The translations under genes and the position numbers were made by a program. Positions 8,842 to 16,746 of a stretch of DNA of 64,000 nucleotides are shown here, piece by piece (positions within the stretch are counted from its first letter, which is position 1; each line of letters opens with the position of its first letter). Source of the DNA: JBCCGR01 sp039029195 (lineage in GTDB: Bacteria; Pseudomonadota; Alphaproteobacteria; Rhizobiales; Rhizobiaceae); the NCBI GenBank assembly GCA_039029195.1, contig JBCCGR010000023.1, positions 1 to 64,000 on the forward strand, written 5' to 3'. The notes under the pieces are model-generated. The model saw only the letters and a program-made list of their open reading frames with translations, was not told the DNA's origin and did not search any database.

Positions 8842-10146
8842 TTGAATCGCGTGACTATTGCGGACGCTGAAGAGGAAAAGAGCCGCGCCGCTCTTCCTGA
8901 CCGCACATTCAATAACTGGATTGCTCTGCCACTGATCGCAGTCGGACTTTCAGCGTGCGTGTCGGGTGGTTCAAATCCAGGCATTGTTGGTGCGCTCAAT
9001 TCCGCGCAACCCAATCAAACCACTTCAAACAACCAAACGAGCAACAATCCGAACGCAACAGGTTCGGCCACACCGGGTGTAGCCGGCGTGCCAAAGCCTC
9101 GCCCGAACACCAGTGGCGACGACGCGACGAGCCTCGCCCTCGCCTCGACCGACAATTCGAATGCTGCAACCAAAGCCGTGAATACTCTGGCGGATGGTGA
9201 TGCGAGCAAACCCGTTCTGCCCAAAAAGACCAACTCGGACGAACAGCCGGTCACTGTCGCCGCCGTCCAGCCCAAGCCGGAAGTCAAACCCAGTTTCTTT
9301 GAACGCATGTTTGGCAAGCAAAATCAGCGACCTTCTCAGCCCGCACGCACGCGGTCCGCTGCCACCACCACTCCGCCAAAAAATGCAGTTTCAGCAAAAC
9401 CAGCATCGGACGAAGCGGCCAAGCCGACAACACCAAAGCCGACTGAGAAATCTACGGCAAAAAGCGGAACCGGGACCAGCACGACCCAGCCTGAAGCGAC
9501 CGCCGAAAAACCTGCTGAAACCGAGAAAAAGCCAAAGCGCAGGGGCTTTTTGGCCGGATTGTTTGCTGCACAGTCCAATGCGACCTCTGCGCGCAATTCC
9601 CGTACAAAGAAACGCCGACGTCCGCGTCGGATTATCGCGCTTGAGCGAGCTGAACGCGGTGAAGGTGTTGTGCTTCCCGGTGTGCGCAAGGATGTTTACG
9701 GGTTTGGCGAGATTGAAGATGGCGACGTGATGCGCGACGCGGTTCGGCTTGCCTCTGTGGGTGGCGCGGCGCGCGTTGGCCCATACGGATTGCGTGTGCA
9801 GCGACCTGATGTTCAGGTGGGCTGTTTCAAGCCAGGCCTGGTGCGGATCCTCAAACAGGTGGAACGCCGCTACAAGCGCGCACCGATCGTGACGTCCGGC
9901 TATCGCAGCCCATCGAAAAACCGCCGTATCCGGGGTGCCAGACGGTCCACACACATGTACTGCATGGCGGCTGATATTCAGGTGACGGGCGTCTCAAAAT
10001 GGCACCTTGCCAAATATTTGCGGTCATTGCCGGGACGCGGTGGCGTGGGCACCTATTGCCATACAAAATCCGTGCATATCGACATTGGACCGAAGCGCGA
10101 ATGGAACTGGCGCTGCCGCCGCAAGCGCAAAAGGCGGCGCGGATAA
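8842..10146 (+). CDS. Lipoprotein with C-terminal M15 (DUF882/YcbK-like) peptidase domain
   Basis: A 434-residue predicted lipoprotein. A signal segment ends in the lipobox LSAC near residues 36-39, followed by about 200 residues of low-complexity Pro/Thr/Ala/Lys linker and a globular domain from about 305. That domain shows VTSGYRSP, STHMYCMAADIQV (SxHxxxxAxD zinc-ligand motif with Cys in place of the usual Gly) and TKSVHIDIG, as in DUF882 D-Ala-D-Ala-type peptidases. By family it trims peptidoglycan in the periplasm. The start is TTG at 8842, or GTG at 8851; both precede the signal. The C-terminus is strongly Arg/Lys-rich (RCRRKRKRRRG). Confidence 0.85.
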   Translation: MNRVTIADAEEEKSRAALPDRTFNNWIALPLIAVGLSACVSGGSNPGIVGALNSAQPNQTTSNNQTSNNPNATGSATPGVAGVPKPRPNTSGDDATSLALASTDNSNAATKAVNTLADGDASKPVLPKKTNSDEQPVTVAAVQPKPEVKPSFFERMFGKQNQRPSQPARTRSAATTTPPKNAVSAKPASDEAAKPTTPKPTEKSTAKSGTGTSTTQPEATAEKPAETEKKPKRRGFLAGLFAAQSNATSARNSRTKKRRRPRRIIALERAERGEGVVLPGVRKDVYGFGEIEDGDVMRDAVRLASVGGAARVGPYGLRVQRPDVQVGCFKPGLVRILKQVERRYKRAPIVTSGYRSPSKNRRIRGARRSTHMYCMAADIQVTGVSKWHLAKYLRSLPGRGGVGTYCHTKSVHIDIGPKREWNWRCRRKRKRRRG

Positions 10147-10230
10147 GCGACCCGCGTTTACCTGTTTACGAGCCCGAATTCAGGCTCGAAAAATAATTCA
10201 AAACAATTCCTATTTTCGTTTTTTTCGGGC

Positions 10231-10259
10231 TTGCAGATCAATCGGATCGTGCCTATAAA
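10231..10259 (+). promoter_or_regulatory. Promoter of tRNA-Glu
   Basis: TTGCAG and TATAAA with an ideal 17-bp spacer; the -10 ends 11 bp before the tRNA 5' end, as expected for a tRNA promoter. Confidence 0.65.
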
Positions 10260-10270
10260 CCGCTCGCTGC

Positions 10271-10345
10271 GCTCCCTTCGTCTATCGGTTAGGACGCCAG
10301 GTTTTCAACCTGGAAAGAGGGGTTCGATTCCCCTAGGGAGTGCCA
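10271..10345 (+). tRNA. tRNA-Glu (anticodon TTC)
   Basis: A 75-nt cloverleaf with acceptor GCTCCCT/AGGGAGT, anticodon arm CCAGGTTTTCAACCTGG (anticodon TTC), T-loop GGTTCGATTCC and encoded 3' CCA. Confidence 0.97.
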
Positions 10346-10383
10346 ATTTTCTTTCCATCATTGGATTGTTTTTTATCGCACCG

Positions 10384-12195
10384 TCAGATGCGATCCGGCA
10401 CCTGTGCCATGTCAACAATGCGCAATTGCATGCGTGTGCGCCCTTGCCAGAAATTGGCCGACAAGCTTCCAGCAAAATGAAATACATTTCCCTGCCCTGA
10501 AAGCAGAGCTTCACCAAGAGGCGTTCCCACGGCGCGAAAGGCGATGGCATCGAGACGGGCACCATCGCCGGCGGAAATGGTCGCCTTCACATGCTGCTTT
10601 CCAACCACGGTCGAATATTCAATCGTGTGGTTGGGCAGTGCGAAGATCGGTTGCGCATGCCCAGCCCCATAGGGCCCGGCCTGCTCCACAAGCTCGTAGA
10701 GACTATGGTTGGCCCCGCGGGCGGTGAGCGCGCCATCTATTTTTTGAACCTGATCGCGTTGCTGCTCGCGCACATCCTCGCCAAGCATCGTTTCCAAAAA
10801 TGCACGAAACGCTCCCAGTTTCTCTCGCTTGATTGTGATCCCGACCGCCATGACGTGGCCCCCACCTTTTTCCAGCAGGCCTTCGTCCACGGCTTCGCGA
10901 ACCGCAGCACCGAGATCAACACCTGCCACGGAACGACCGGAGCCAGTTCCCACGCCGCGCCCATCGAACGAGATTGCGAATGCTGGGCGTCGAAAACGAT
11001 CCTTCAGGCGCGAAGCCAAAAGCCCGACCACACCGGCGTGCCAGTGCTCACTTTCGGTGACAAGCACTGCTGGCCCCTCCCCTTTGCCGATTTCGCTTTC
11101 AGCTTCGCTGATCGCCTCTTCCCGCATGGCCGCTTCCATGGCCTGCCGTTCGGTGTTGAGGTGATCCAGACGAGCGGCAATTGTCTCGGCTTCCGCCGGG
11201 TCCTCGCTCGAAAGCAGGCGCGCGCCAAGGGCAGCATCACCAATGCGCCCACCAGCATTGATGCGCGGACCCAGAACGAATCCGAGATGGTATGTGCTTG
11301 GGGGACCATCGAGACGGGAAATGCGGGCAAGCGCTGACAGGCCGGGGTTCGAACGCGCGTGAAACACGTCGAGCCCGCGCGCGATGAAAGCACGGTTGAG
11401 GCCCTTCAGCGGCACCACATCACAAACGGTTCCAAGCGCCACAAGATCGAGCCAGCCCATCAGGTTGGGCGGCTTTTTCTTACCATCAAAGAATCCGCTC
11501 TGCCGCAGCGACCGATTGGTGGCAACAAGCGCCAGAAACACGACACCCGCAGCGCAAAGATGCCCTTGCCCGGAAAGGTCATCCTGGCGGTTTGGGTTCA
11601 CCAGACCCGCAGTTTGGGGAAGATCATCGCCAACCTGATGGTGATCGAACACGATCACATCCACACCCAGCGTCTGTGCTTGTGCAATCGATTCATAACT
11701 GGTGGAACCGCAATCGACGCAGACGATGAGACCCGCGCCGCGTTCCGCCAATTCCGAAATCGCTGCGGGATTGGGGCCATACCCTTCAAATATCCGATCG
11801 GGGATGTAGATCTCGCTCTCAATACCGCAATGATCGAGGAAGCGTTTCATCAACGCGCTTGATGTGGCGCCGTCGACATCATAGTCGCCAAAGATTGCGA
11901 TGCGCCGTCTGTCTTTGATCGCCCTGGCAAGCCGGTCAGATGCGCGATCCATATCGGTGAGCGTGGACGGATCTGGCATCAGATCGCGCAGCTTTGGCTG
12001 CAGAAACGCCTCGGCCTCATCCTCCTCCACACCCCGCGCGGCGAGCACACGGGCAATCAGTTCGGGAACATCGGCCTTTTGCGCAATTGCTTCAGCCGCC
12101 ATGCGTTGGCGCGGCGCAAGTCGCTCCACCCACCGCTGGCCGCGCAGCGACTGTTCAACACCAAAAAAGGGACGATGCTCAGAACTCAACTCCAT
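10384..12195 (-). CDS. recJ: Single-stranded-DNA-specific exonuclease RecJ
   Basis: A 603-residue DHH-superfamily nuclease that degrades single-stranded DNA 5' to 3' in recombinational repair and mismatch repair. Seen: FGDYDVDGATS (motif I, near 102), VDCGS, DHHQVG (DHH motif), a CAAGVVF segment, GPRINAGGRIGDA, and the DHHA1 domain with GGGHVMAVG. Length fits alphaproteobacterial RecJ. The start MELSSEHRPFFGVEQSLRG is family-typical. In other Hyphomicrobiales recJ usually follows glpX directly; here a plus-strand block at 12441-16745 lies between them. Confidence 0.95.
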   Translation of the reverse strand: MELSSEHRPFFGVEQSLRGQRWVERLAPRQRMAAEAIAQKADVPELIARVLAARGVEEDEAEAFLQPKLRDLMPDPSTLTDMDRASDRLARAIKDRRRIAIFGDYDVDGATSSALMKRFLDHCGIESEIYIPDRIFEGYGPNPAAISELAERGAGLIVCVDCGSTSYESIAQAQTLGVDVIVFDHHQVGDDLPQTAGLVNPNRQDDLSGQGHLCAAGVVFLALVATNRSLRQSGFFDGKKKPPNLMGWLDLVALGTVCDVVPLKGLNRAFIARGLDVFHARSNPGLSALARISRLDGPPSTYHLGFVLGPRINAGGRIGDAALGARLLSSEDPAEAETIAARLDHLNTERQAMEAAMREEAISEAESEIGKGEGPAVLVTESEHWHAGVVGLLASRLKDRFRRPAFAISFDGRGVGTGSGRSVAGVDLGAAVREAVDEGLLEKGGGHVMAVGITIKREKLGAFRAFLETMLGEDVREQQRDQVQKIDGALTARGANHSLYELVEQAGPYGAGHAQPIFALPNHTIEYSTVVGKQHVKATISAGDGARLDAIAFRAVGTPLGEALLSGQGNVFHFAGSLSANFWQGRTRMQLRIVDMAQVPDRI

Positions 12196-12268
12196 GTGTG
12201 TGACCTATCCCGTCGCTGATAATCAAACAAGCATGGAGAACCCAATGCGCGGCATTCAACGCTTTCGC

Positions 12269-12297
12269 TTGACACGGCGAGGCCAGAGGCAGATACA
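12269..12297 (+). promoter_or_regulatory. Candidate promoter of the helicase at 12441
   Basis: A consensus -35 TTGACA and GATACA spaced by 17 bp. If used, it gives a 5' leader of about 140 nt ending in the hairpin at 12417-12436. Confidence 0.4.
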
Positions 12298-12416
12298 CCC
12301 GCATCTGCAGACCGCAAATTGCATTCAAACTTACACGTCAAGGGGTTGGATCAACCCGCAAGATGGCGTGATCATTCCAGAACGCAATCGAACACGCTCG
12401 CATCGCCCGCTTTGAC

Positions 12417-12436
12417 CCGGAGCAAAACGGCTCCGG
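12417..12436 (+). promoter_or_regulatory. Hairpin immediately upstream of helicase start codon
   Basis: CCGGAGC and GCTCCGG form a perfect 7-bp stem with a 6-nt loop, ending four bases before the ATG at 12441. No clear Shine-Dalgarno is present, so the stem occupies the place where a ribosome would bind. Confidence 0.4.
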
Positions 12437-12440
12437 CGCG

Positions 12441-14003
12441 ATGCTGCCAATGAAAGCCATTCTCGTGAACAAATTTGCCGCTCTCGGCCTGAACAAACAT
12501 CTGACGGATATTGTGGAGCAGTTGGGGTTCGACGAGCCGACGCCGATCCAACGGCAGGCAATCCCCTTCATCCTGGAAGGCATGGACGTGCTTGGTATGG
12601 CGCAGACCGGCACGGGTAAAACTGCAGCGTTCGGTCTGCCGATCATCCATCAGATGATGATCGACTATCAACGCCCCGGACCGAAATGCGCGCACACGCT
12701 CATTCTTGCCCCAACCCGTGAACTGGTGAACCAGATCGCCGACAATTTGCGGCAATACGTCAAGAAAACACCGATCTGGGTGTCGACGGTTATCGGGGGC
12801 GCCTCAATCAACGCGCAGATAAAGCATCTTCAGCGCGGCACGGGCGTGCTGGTAGCAACGCCCGGTCGCCTGCTTGACCTTTGCGAGCGCAATGCGATCA
12901 ATCTTAAGAGCGTCCAGCATCTCGTGCTGGATGAAGCCGATCAGATGCTCGATCTCGGCTTCATTCACGCGCTTCGCAAAATCTCGAAGCTGGTGGGTGA
13001 ACCTCGCCAGACCCTTTTGTTTTCTGCCACCATGCCAAAGCAGGTGGAAACGCTGGCACAATCGTTTCTCGTCGAACCCGAACGCGTCGCTGTCAGCCCG
13101 CCAGGCACGCCTGCTGCAAAAATCCGTCAGCAGGTTCAGTTTGTGGCTGCGCGCGCCAAGCCGGACTTGCTGAAAGAGCATCTCGGAGCTCATGCCGATC
13201 AGCTTTCACTGGTGTTTGCCCGCACGAAGCACGGCGCGGAGAAACTCAAAAAGCATCTGGTTGAGTGCGGCTTTGCGGCTGACTCCGTCCATGGCAACAA
13301 GACACAGGGTCAGCGCGAACGGGCGCTGAAAGCGTTCCGTTCGGGTGAGGTCAACATTCTGGTGGCGACAGATGTGGCAGCACGCGGGATCGATATTCCA
13401 GGCGTGAGCCATGTGTACAATTACCAATTGCCTGAAGTGCCGGAAAACTATGTGCACCGCATTGGACGCACCGCCCGCGCCGGAGCCGAAGGTGAAGCGA
13501 TTGCCTTTTGCGCACCTGACGAAAAACGGCTCCTGAAGCAGATTGAAAAACTGCTCGGTCGTTCCATTCCGGTGATTGGTGAGGTGAACGCAGATGCTTC
13601 AAGCGAAGCCGACACCGCAGAACCCGGCAAACCGGCTGGCAAGAAGAAGAAGAAGCCGCACCGCAAGGGGTTCAACCCAACGCGTGGCCCTACCCGCAAG
13701 CAGCGCAATCGCAAACAGCGTCAATCGGACGATGAGATCGAGGTCGCGCCTTCCATTGAGGCCAAGGCGACAGATGTCGCAGAGCAGAGGAAAAAGCCGC
13801 GTCGGCCAGAAAGGCGTGGCGAGAAGCGCGGTGACAAACGTGCCACTTCGAAGCACAGTTCGCGGAAGATCGAGGCCGCCAAGAAATCCCGGGAGGGTGC
13901 CCCCAAATCCGGCAACAACACCCGACCGAAATCCCGCAAGAGCCGCAAACCATCGTCTCAAGCGGCCGGCCCAAAAGGAAAACCCCGCCGACGAGCGGCA
14001 TAG
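12441..14003 (+). CDS. DEAD-box ATP-dependent RNA helicase, RhlE type
   Basis: A 520-residue helicase paralogous to the one at 2588. Core motifs: PTPIQ, AQTGTGKTAAFGLP, PTRELVNQ, TPGRLLDL, DEADQMLDLGF, SAT, VARTK-type motif IV region, VATDVAARGIDIPGVSHV and HRIGRTARAG. From about residue 390 it carries a tail of about 130 residues, very rich in Lys, Arg, Ser and Pro and probably disordered, likely for RNA binding. The start is uncertain: ATGs at 12441 and 12450 and GTG at 12465 are in frame and none has a good Shine-Dalgarno. By family it unwinds structured RNA, often important in the cold. Confidence 0.92.
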   Translation: MLPMKAILVNKFAALGLNKHLTDIVEQLGFDEPTPIQRQAIPFILEGMDVLGMAQTGTGKTAAFGLPIIHQMMIDYQRPGPKCAHTLILAPTRELVNQIADNLRQYVKKTPIWVSTVIGGASINAQIKHLQRGTGVLVATPGRLLDLCERNAINLKSVQHLVLDEADQMLDLGFIHALRKISKLVGEPRQTLLFSATMPKQVETLAQSFLVEPERVAVSPPGTPAAKIRQQVQFVAARAKPDLLKEHLGAHADQLSLVFARTKHGAEKLKKHLVECGFAADSVHGNKTQGQRERALKAFRSGEVNILVATDVAARGIDIPGVSHVYNYQLPEVPENYVHRIGRTARAGAEGEAIAFCAPDEKRLLKQIEKLLGRSIPVIGEVNADASSEADTAEPGKPAGKKKKKPHRKGFNPTRGPTRKQRNRKQRQSDDEIEVAPSIEAKATDVAEQRKKPRRPERRGEKRGDKRATSKHSSRKIEAAKKSREGAPKSGNNTRPKSRKSRKPSSQAAGPKGKPRRRAA

Positions 14004-14091
14004 GCAAATCCGGTCAATCGGCCGACAAGCTGATCAACCGACCCGTTCGTGTGGTCCCAAATGCCTATAACTCTGGTTTAATCGCCCATCC

Positions 14092-14110
14092 GAATGCCCG
14101 ATGGGCATTC
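14092..14110. repeat. 8-bp perfect inverted repeat upstream of ferric-reductase-like gene
   Basis: GAATGCCC and GGGCATTC flank a 3-base centre (GAT), 57 bp before the ATG at 14167. No T-run follows, so an operator or small RNA hairpin is more likely than a terminator. Confidence 0.45.
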
Positions 14111-14166
14111 AACGGCACGCTCATTGACGGTATCGCCCGCCCGACGCTACACCGTGGGGGTTTGTT

Positions 14167-15504
14167 ATGAAGCCGTTTGGATTGATCGTTATAGTCGCTG
14201 CCATTGCCGGACCGCTTTGGTGGTTTGCACCACTTGCGGCAAAGCATGATCCTGGCGCCATGTTTTCCCAATATTTGGGCTCCACGGCGCTCATCGCAAT
14301 GGCGATATCCCAGCTCATGGCCACACGCGTTGCCGGGCTGGAATCGATCTTTGGGGGGCTGGATCGCATCTATGTGCTGCACAAATGGCTTGGCATCTGG
14401 GCCATCGCGACCATCTTGTTGCACGACACGATTGATGCCGATCTTAATGGCCTTGGGCCTGAGACCCTGTTGAATGATCTGGCTGAGACGCTGGGCGAAA
14501 TCAGCCTCTACGGACTACTGATCCTCGTCGTGATCTCCATCGCGACATTCGTCCCCTACTCCCTGTGGCGCTGGACTCACAAATTCATGGGCCTGTTCTT
14601 CGCCCTTTCCGCCTTTCACTATCTTTTCATCCTCAAGCCCTTCGAAAATCTCGATCCGCTGGGGCTTTATGTCGGCGGGTTCTGTGTGCTTGGTCTGATC
14701 TGCTACCTTTACACACTGATCCCGTTTCGACTGCTACAAGGGCGCTATCGCTACAATGTCACCGACATTGAACGGGTGGGCGATACGGTTGCTGTCACCG
14801 CTGCCCCGGAAGGACGTGGACTTCATCATCGCGCAGGCCAGTTTGCCTTTGCTTCCATCAACGAACCATCGATGGGTGAAATCCACCCGTTCACCATTTC
14901 CTCCGCTAATGGTGCGGACAACAGCATTCGGTTTTCGATCAAGGCGTTGGGTGATCACACGCGATCATTCTCGAATGGTTTGACAGAGGGAACGCAAATT
15001 CTGGTTTCAGCTCCTTATGGGCATTTCGCCTGTGGCCGCTCGGGCGGTGATGAAATCTGGATAGCCGGAGGCATTGGTATTACGCCGTTTGCAGCAAGTG
15101 CCGCGGCCCTTCGCTCAGGTAAAATCAATCCGAAGGGAAAGATCGACCTGTTCTACAGCGTACGGAACAAGGAAGACGCCATCCATCTGGAGGAGCTGAT
15201 GGAAACGGCCAGAATGGTGGCCAACTTCACCGTTCACCTGAATGTGTCATCCGCCGACGGACGACTGACGGCGAAGAAACTGGCGGATCAAGCCGGAGCA
15301 GCGTTGTCGGACGTGCACGCCTATTATTGCGGCCCGGAGGCGATGCGAAATTCGCTCGCGGCAGGACTGGCGGCCCAGGGCATGAAGCCGTCCCGCTTTC
15401 ACTATGAAGAATTCGAGATCCGGTCCGGCATCGGCTTGAGGCGTTTCGCCGGATGGCTCTGGGGATTGTTCGGACGCAGGTTTATGGCCTCGAATAGCGC
15501 GTAG
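14167..15504 (+). CDS. Ferric-reductase-like transmembrane flavoprotein
   Basis: A 445-residue protein. Residues about 1-205 form six or so membrane helices with paired His residues (LHKWLG, LLHDT, RWTHKF, SAFHYLF) as in the ferric-reductase-like haem domain. Residues about 215-330 resemble an FAD-binding domain (HPFTISSA) and the remainder an NAD-binding domain (IAGGIGITPF, YYCGPEAM). By family it moves electrons from cytoplasmic NAD(P)H through FAD and haem across the membrane; the acceptor is unknown. GTGGGGG lies upstream of the ATG. The PepSY protein and the membrane LuxR regulator follow on the same strand. Confidence 0.85.
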   Translation: MKPFGLIVIVAAIAGPLWWFAPLAAKHDPGAMFSQYLGSTALIAMAISQLMATRVAGLESIFGGLDRIYVLHKWLGIWAIATILLHDTIDADLNGLGPETLLNDLAETLGEISLYGLLILVVISIATFVPYSLWRWTHKFMGLFFALSAFHYLFILKPFENLDPLGLYVGGFCVLGLICYLYTLIPFRLLQGRYRYNVTDIERVGDTVAVTAAPEGRGLHHRAGQFAFASINEPSMGEIHPFTISSANGADNSIRFSIKALGDHTRSFSNGLTEGTQILVSAPYGHFACGRSGGDEIWIAGGIGITPFAASAAALRSGKINPKGKIDLFYSVRNKEDAIHLEELMETARMVANFTVHLNVSSADGRLTAKKLADQAGAALSDVHAYYCGPEAMRNSLAAGLAAQGMKPSRFHYEEFEIRSGIGLRRFAGWLWGLFGRRFMASNSA

Positions 15505-15704
15505 ACCTTTAGTTTATTGCTCCCGACATAAGCCTCAGGTGAATTGTCGAAACAGTATTTTTTCAACAATTTCAGTGGGCTCGCACTGATTGCGGGCAAT
15601 CGGTAGATGTGAAACTGGTCCGGCATCTCAAACTATGCCGAGGGCGACCATTCTTCAGTTTTGCAATCATCCGGTTTCAATCAAACCTGCTGAAAGGTCA
15701 TGAA

Positions 15705-16016
15705 ATGAAAACTCTCAAGACGATATCCCCATTCACCCTGCCGCTCGCCCTGGCCGGTGCGCTTGCAGTCGGATCATTTACTGCCCATGCCGGCGTGACT
15801 GCTGGCGACGTGCTTGGAACCACTGAGGAAGAGGTTCGCGCCGCTCTGGAAAGCCAGGGTGCCAAGGTTGAGGAGATCGAAACCGAGGACGGTGTCATTG
15901 AGGTGGAAATTGCCATGGATGGCGCAACCCACGAACTCGAAATCGACCCGGCAACAGGCAAGATCACCAAGATCGAGCTCGACGATGATGAGGATGACGA
16001 CGATCAGGACGACTGA
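15705..16016 (+). CDS. Secreted PepSY-domain protein
   Basis: A 103-residue periplasmic protein. A signal peptide (residues 1-29, ending AHA) is followed by one PepSY-like domain (VRAALESQGAKVEEIETEDGVIEVEIAMDG...YELEID-type strand, ITKIELD) and an extremely acidic tail of eleven Asp/Glu/Gln residues. The acidic end could bind cations, which is an inference. The ATG at 15705 has GAAAGG upstream; the frame is open to 15609 but lacks features there. PepSY proteins often sit beside ferric-reductase-like membrane proteins and two-component or LuxR regulators, as here. Confidence 0.82.
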   Translation: MKTLKTISPFTLPLALAGALAVGSFTAHAGVTAGDVLGTTEEEVRAALESQGAKVEEIETEDGVIEVEIAMDGATHELEIDPATGKITKIELDDDEDDDDQDD

Positions 16017-16051
16017 TCGCGGATTCTGAGTTTGTAAGCAATCCCTTCGAT

Positions 16052-16094
16052 GCCGGTGTCGGGTCATTCAATCGCCCCTACGCCTGACACCGGC
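16052..16094 (+). repeat. 9-bp inverted repeat after the PepSY gene
   Basis: GCCGGTGTC and GACACCGGC are perfect complements separated by 25 nt, 35 bp after the PepSY stop codon. It lacks a T-run; it may be a transcript end-stabilising hairpin or an operator. Confidence 0.5.
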
Positions 16095-16101
16095 AGCGGA
16101 C

Positions 16102-16175
16102 CTTCCGCACCGTTTGAACGGCAAGGGGCCGGGTCGGTGATGTTTTTCGTCAGCGATGTTTGGACGGTGCGGAAG
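16102..16175 (+). repeat. 12-bp perfect inverted repeat upstream of the membrane LuxR gene
   Basis: CTTCCGCACCGT and ACGGTGCGGAAG are perfectly complementary, separated by 50 nt; the next three inner positions could add G-U pairs in RNA. The right arm ends about 45 bp before the LuxR start. Confidence 0.6.
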
Positions 16176-16220
16176 TGAATTGGCTTGAAAAGCCCTCAGG
16201 AGCGTGAAAACACTCACAAT

Positions 16221-16745
16221 ATGACGTTAAAACACCTCACAGCCCGCCATTGGAGCCTGCTCGGCGTTTTCGCCCTGCAGCTTGTCTGTGTCCTGTTTTT
16301 TGTTGGCGATTCCATAGCCGACCTGTTCGGTCTGGAAGAACCACACGGACCCAATCAGGACGAGCGGATCGAACATTTTGTCGTGGTGGCGCTGGTGTTC
16401 AGTTTGGTGTTTTCAAGCTTTGAAATCTACCAGCTTCTGGTGCGCAACCAGCGCATCGAAAACCAGCTCAAGGCGGCGTCCGGCGCATTTTCCGAACTGC
16501 TGGAACAGCATTTCACAAACTGGGCACTGACAGAATCTGAGCGCGATGTGGCGCTCCTTGCCATCAAGGGGCTCGACATCGCCGAGATTTCCATTGTGCG
16601 AAACACCAAGCAGGGAACGATCAAGGCGCAACTCAACGCCATCTACAGGAAGGCCGACGTTAGCGGTCGGCCTCAGCTTATCAGCCTGTTTGTTGAAGAG
16701 CTGATGGCTTCTGCTCTGAGCGAGAAGCAGACAGCTGGAAAGTAA
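16221..16745 (+). CDS. Membrane-anchored LuxR-type transcriptional regulator
   Basis: A 174-residue protein with two N-terminal membrane helices (about residues 11-33 and 52-74), a short coiled linker (about 75-100) and a C-terminal LuxR/GerE helix-turn-helix (about 105-165: LTESERDVALLAIKGLDIAEIS, then TIKAQLNAIYRKADVSGRPQL). It would bind DNA while inserted in the inner membrane. No receiver or ligand domain is visible, so sensing probably uses the membrane part or a partner such as the adjacent PepSY protein (inference). The ATG at 16221 is taken as start; an in-frame TTG at 16185 is an alternative. It ends one base before the convergent glpX. Confidence 0.8.
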   Translation: MTLKHLTARHWSLLGVFALQLVCVLFFVGDSIADLFGLEEPHGPNQDERIEHFVVVALVFSLVFSSFEIYQLLVRNQRIENQLKAASGAFSELLEQHFTNWALTESERDVALLAIKGLDIAEISIVRNTKQGTIKAQLNAIYRKADVSGRPQLISLFVEELMASALSEKQTAGK

Positions 16746-16746
16746 C

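Noticed and set aside
10169..10188. CGAGCC ... GGCTCG hairpin after the M15 peptidase gene, considered as a terminator
   Set aside because: It is followed by A residues, not T, on the plus strand, and on the minus strand the T residues come before the hairpin, so neither direction fits a factor-independent terminator.
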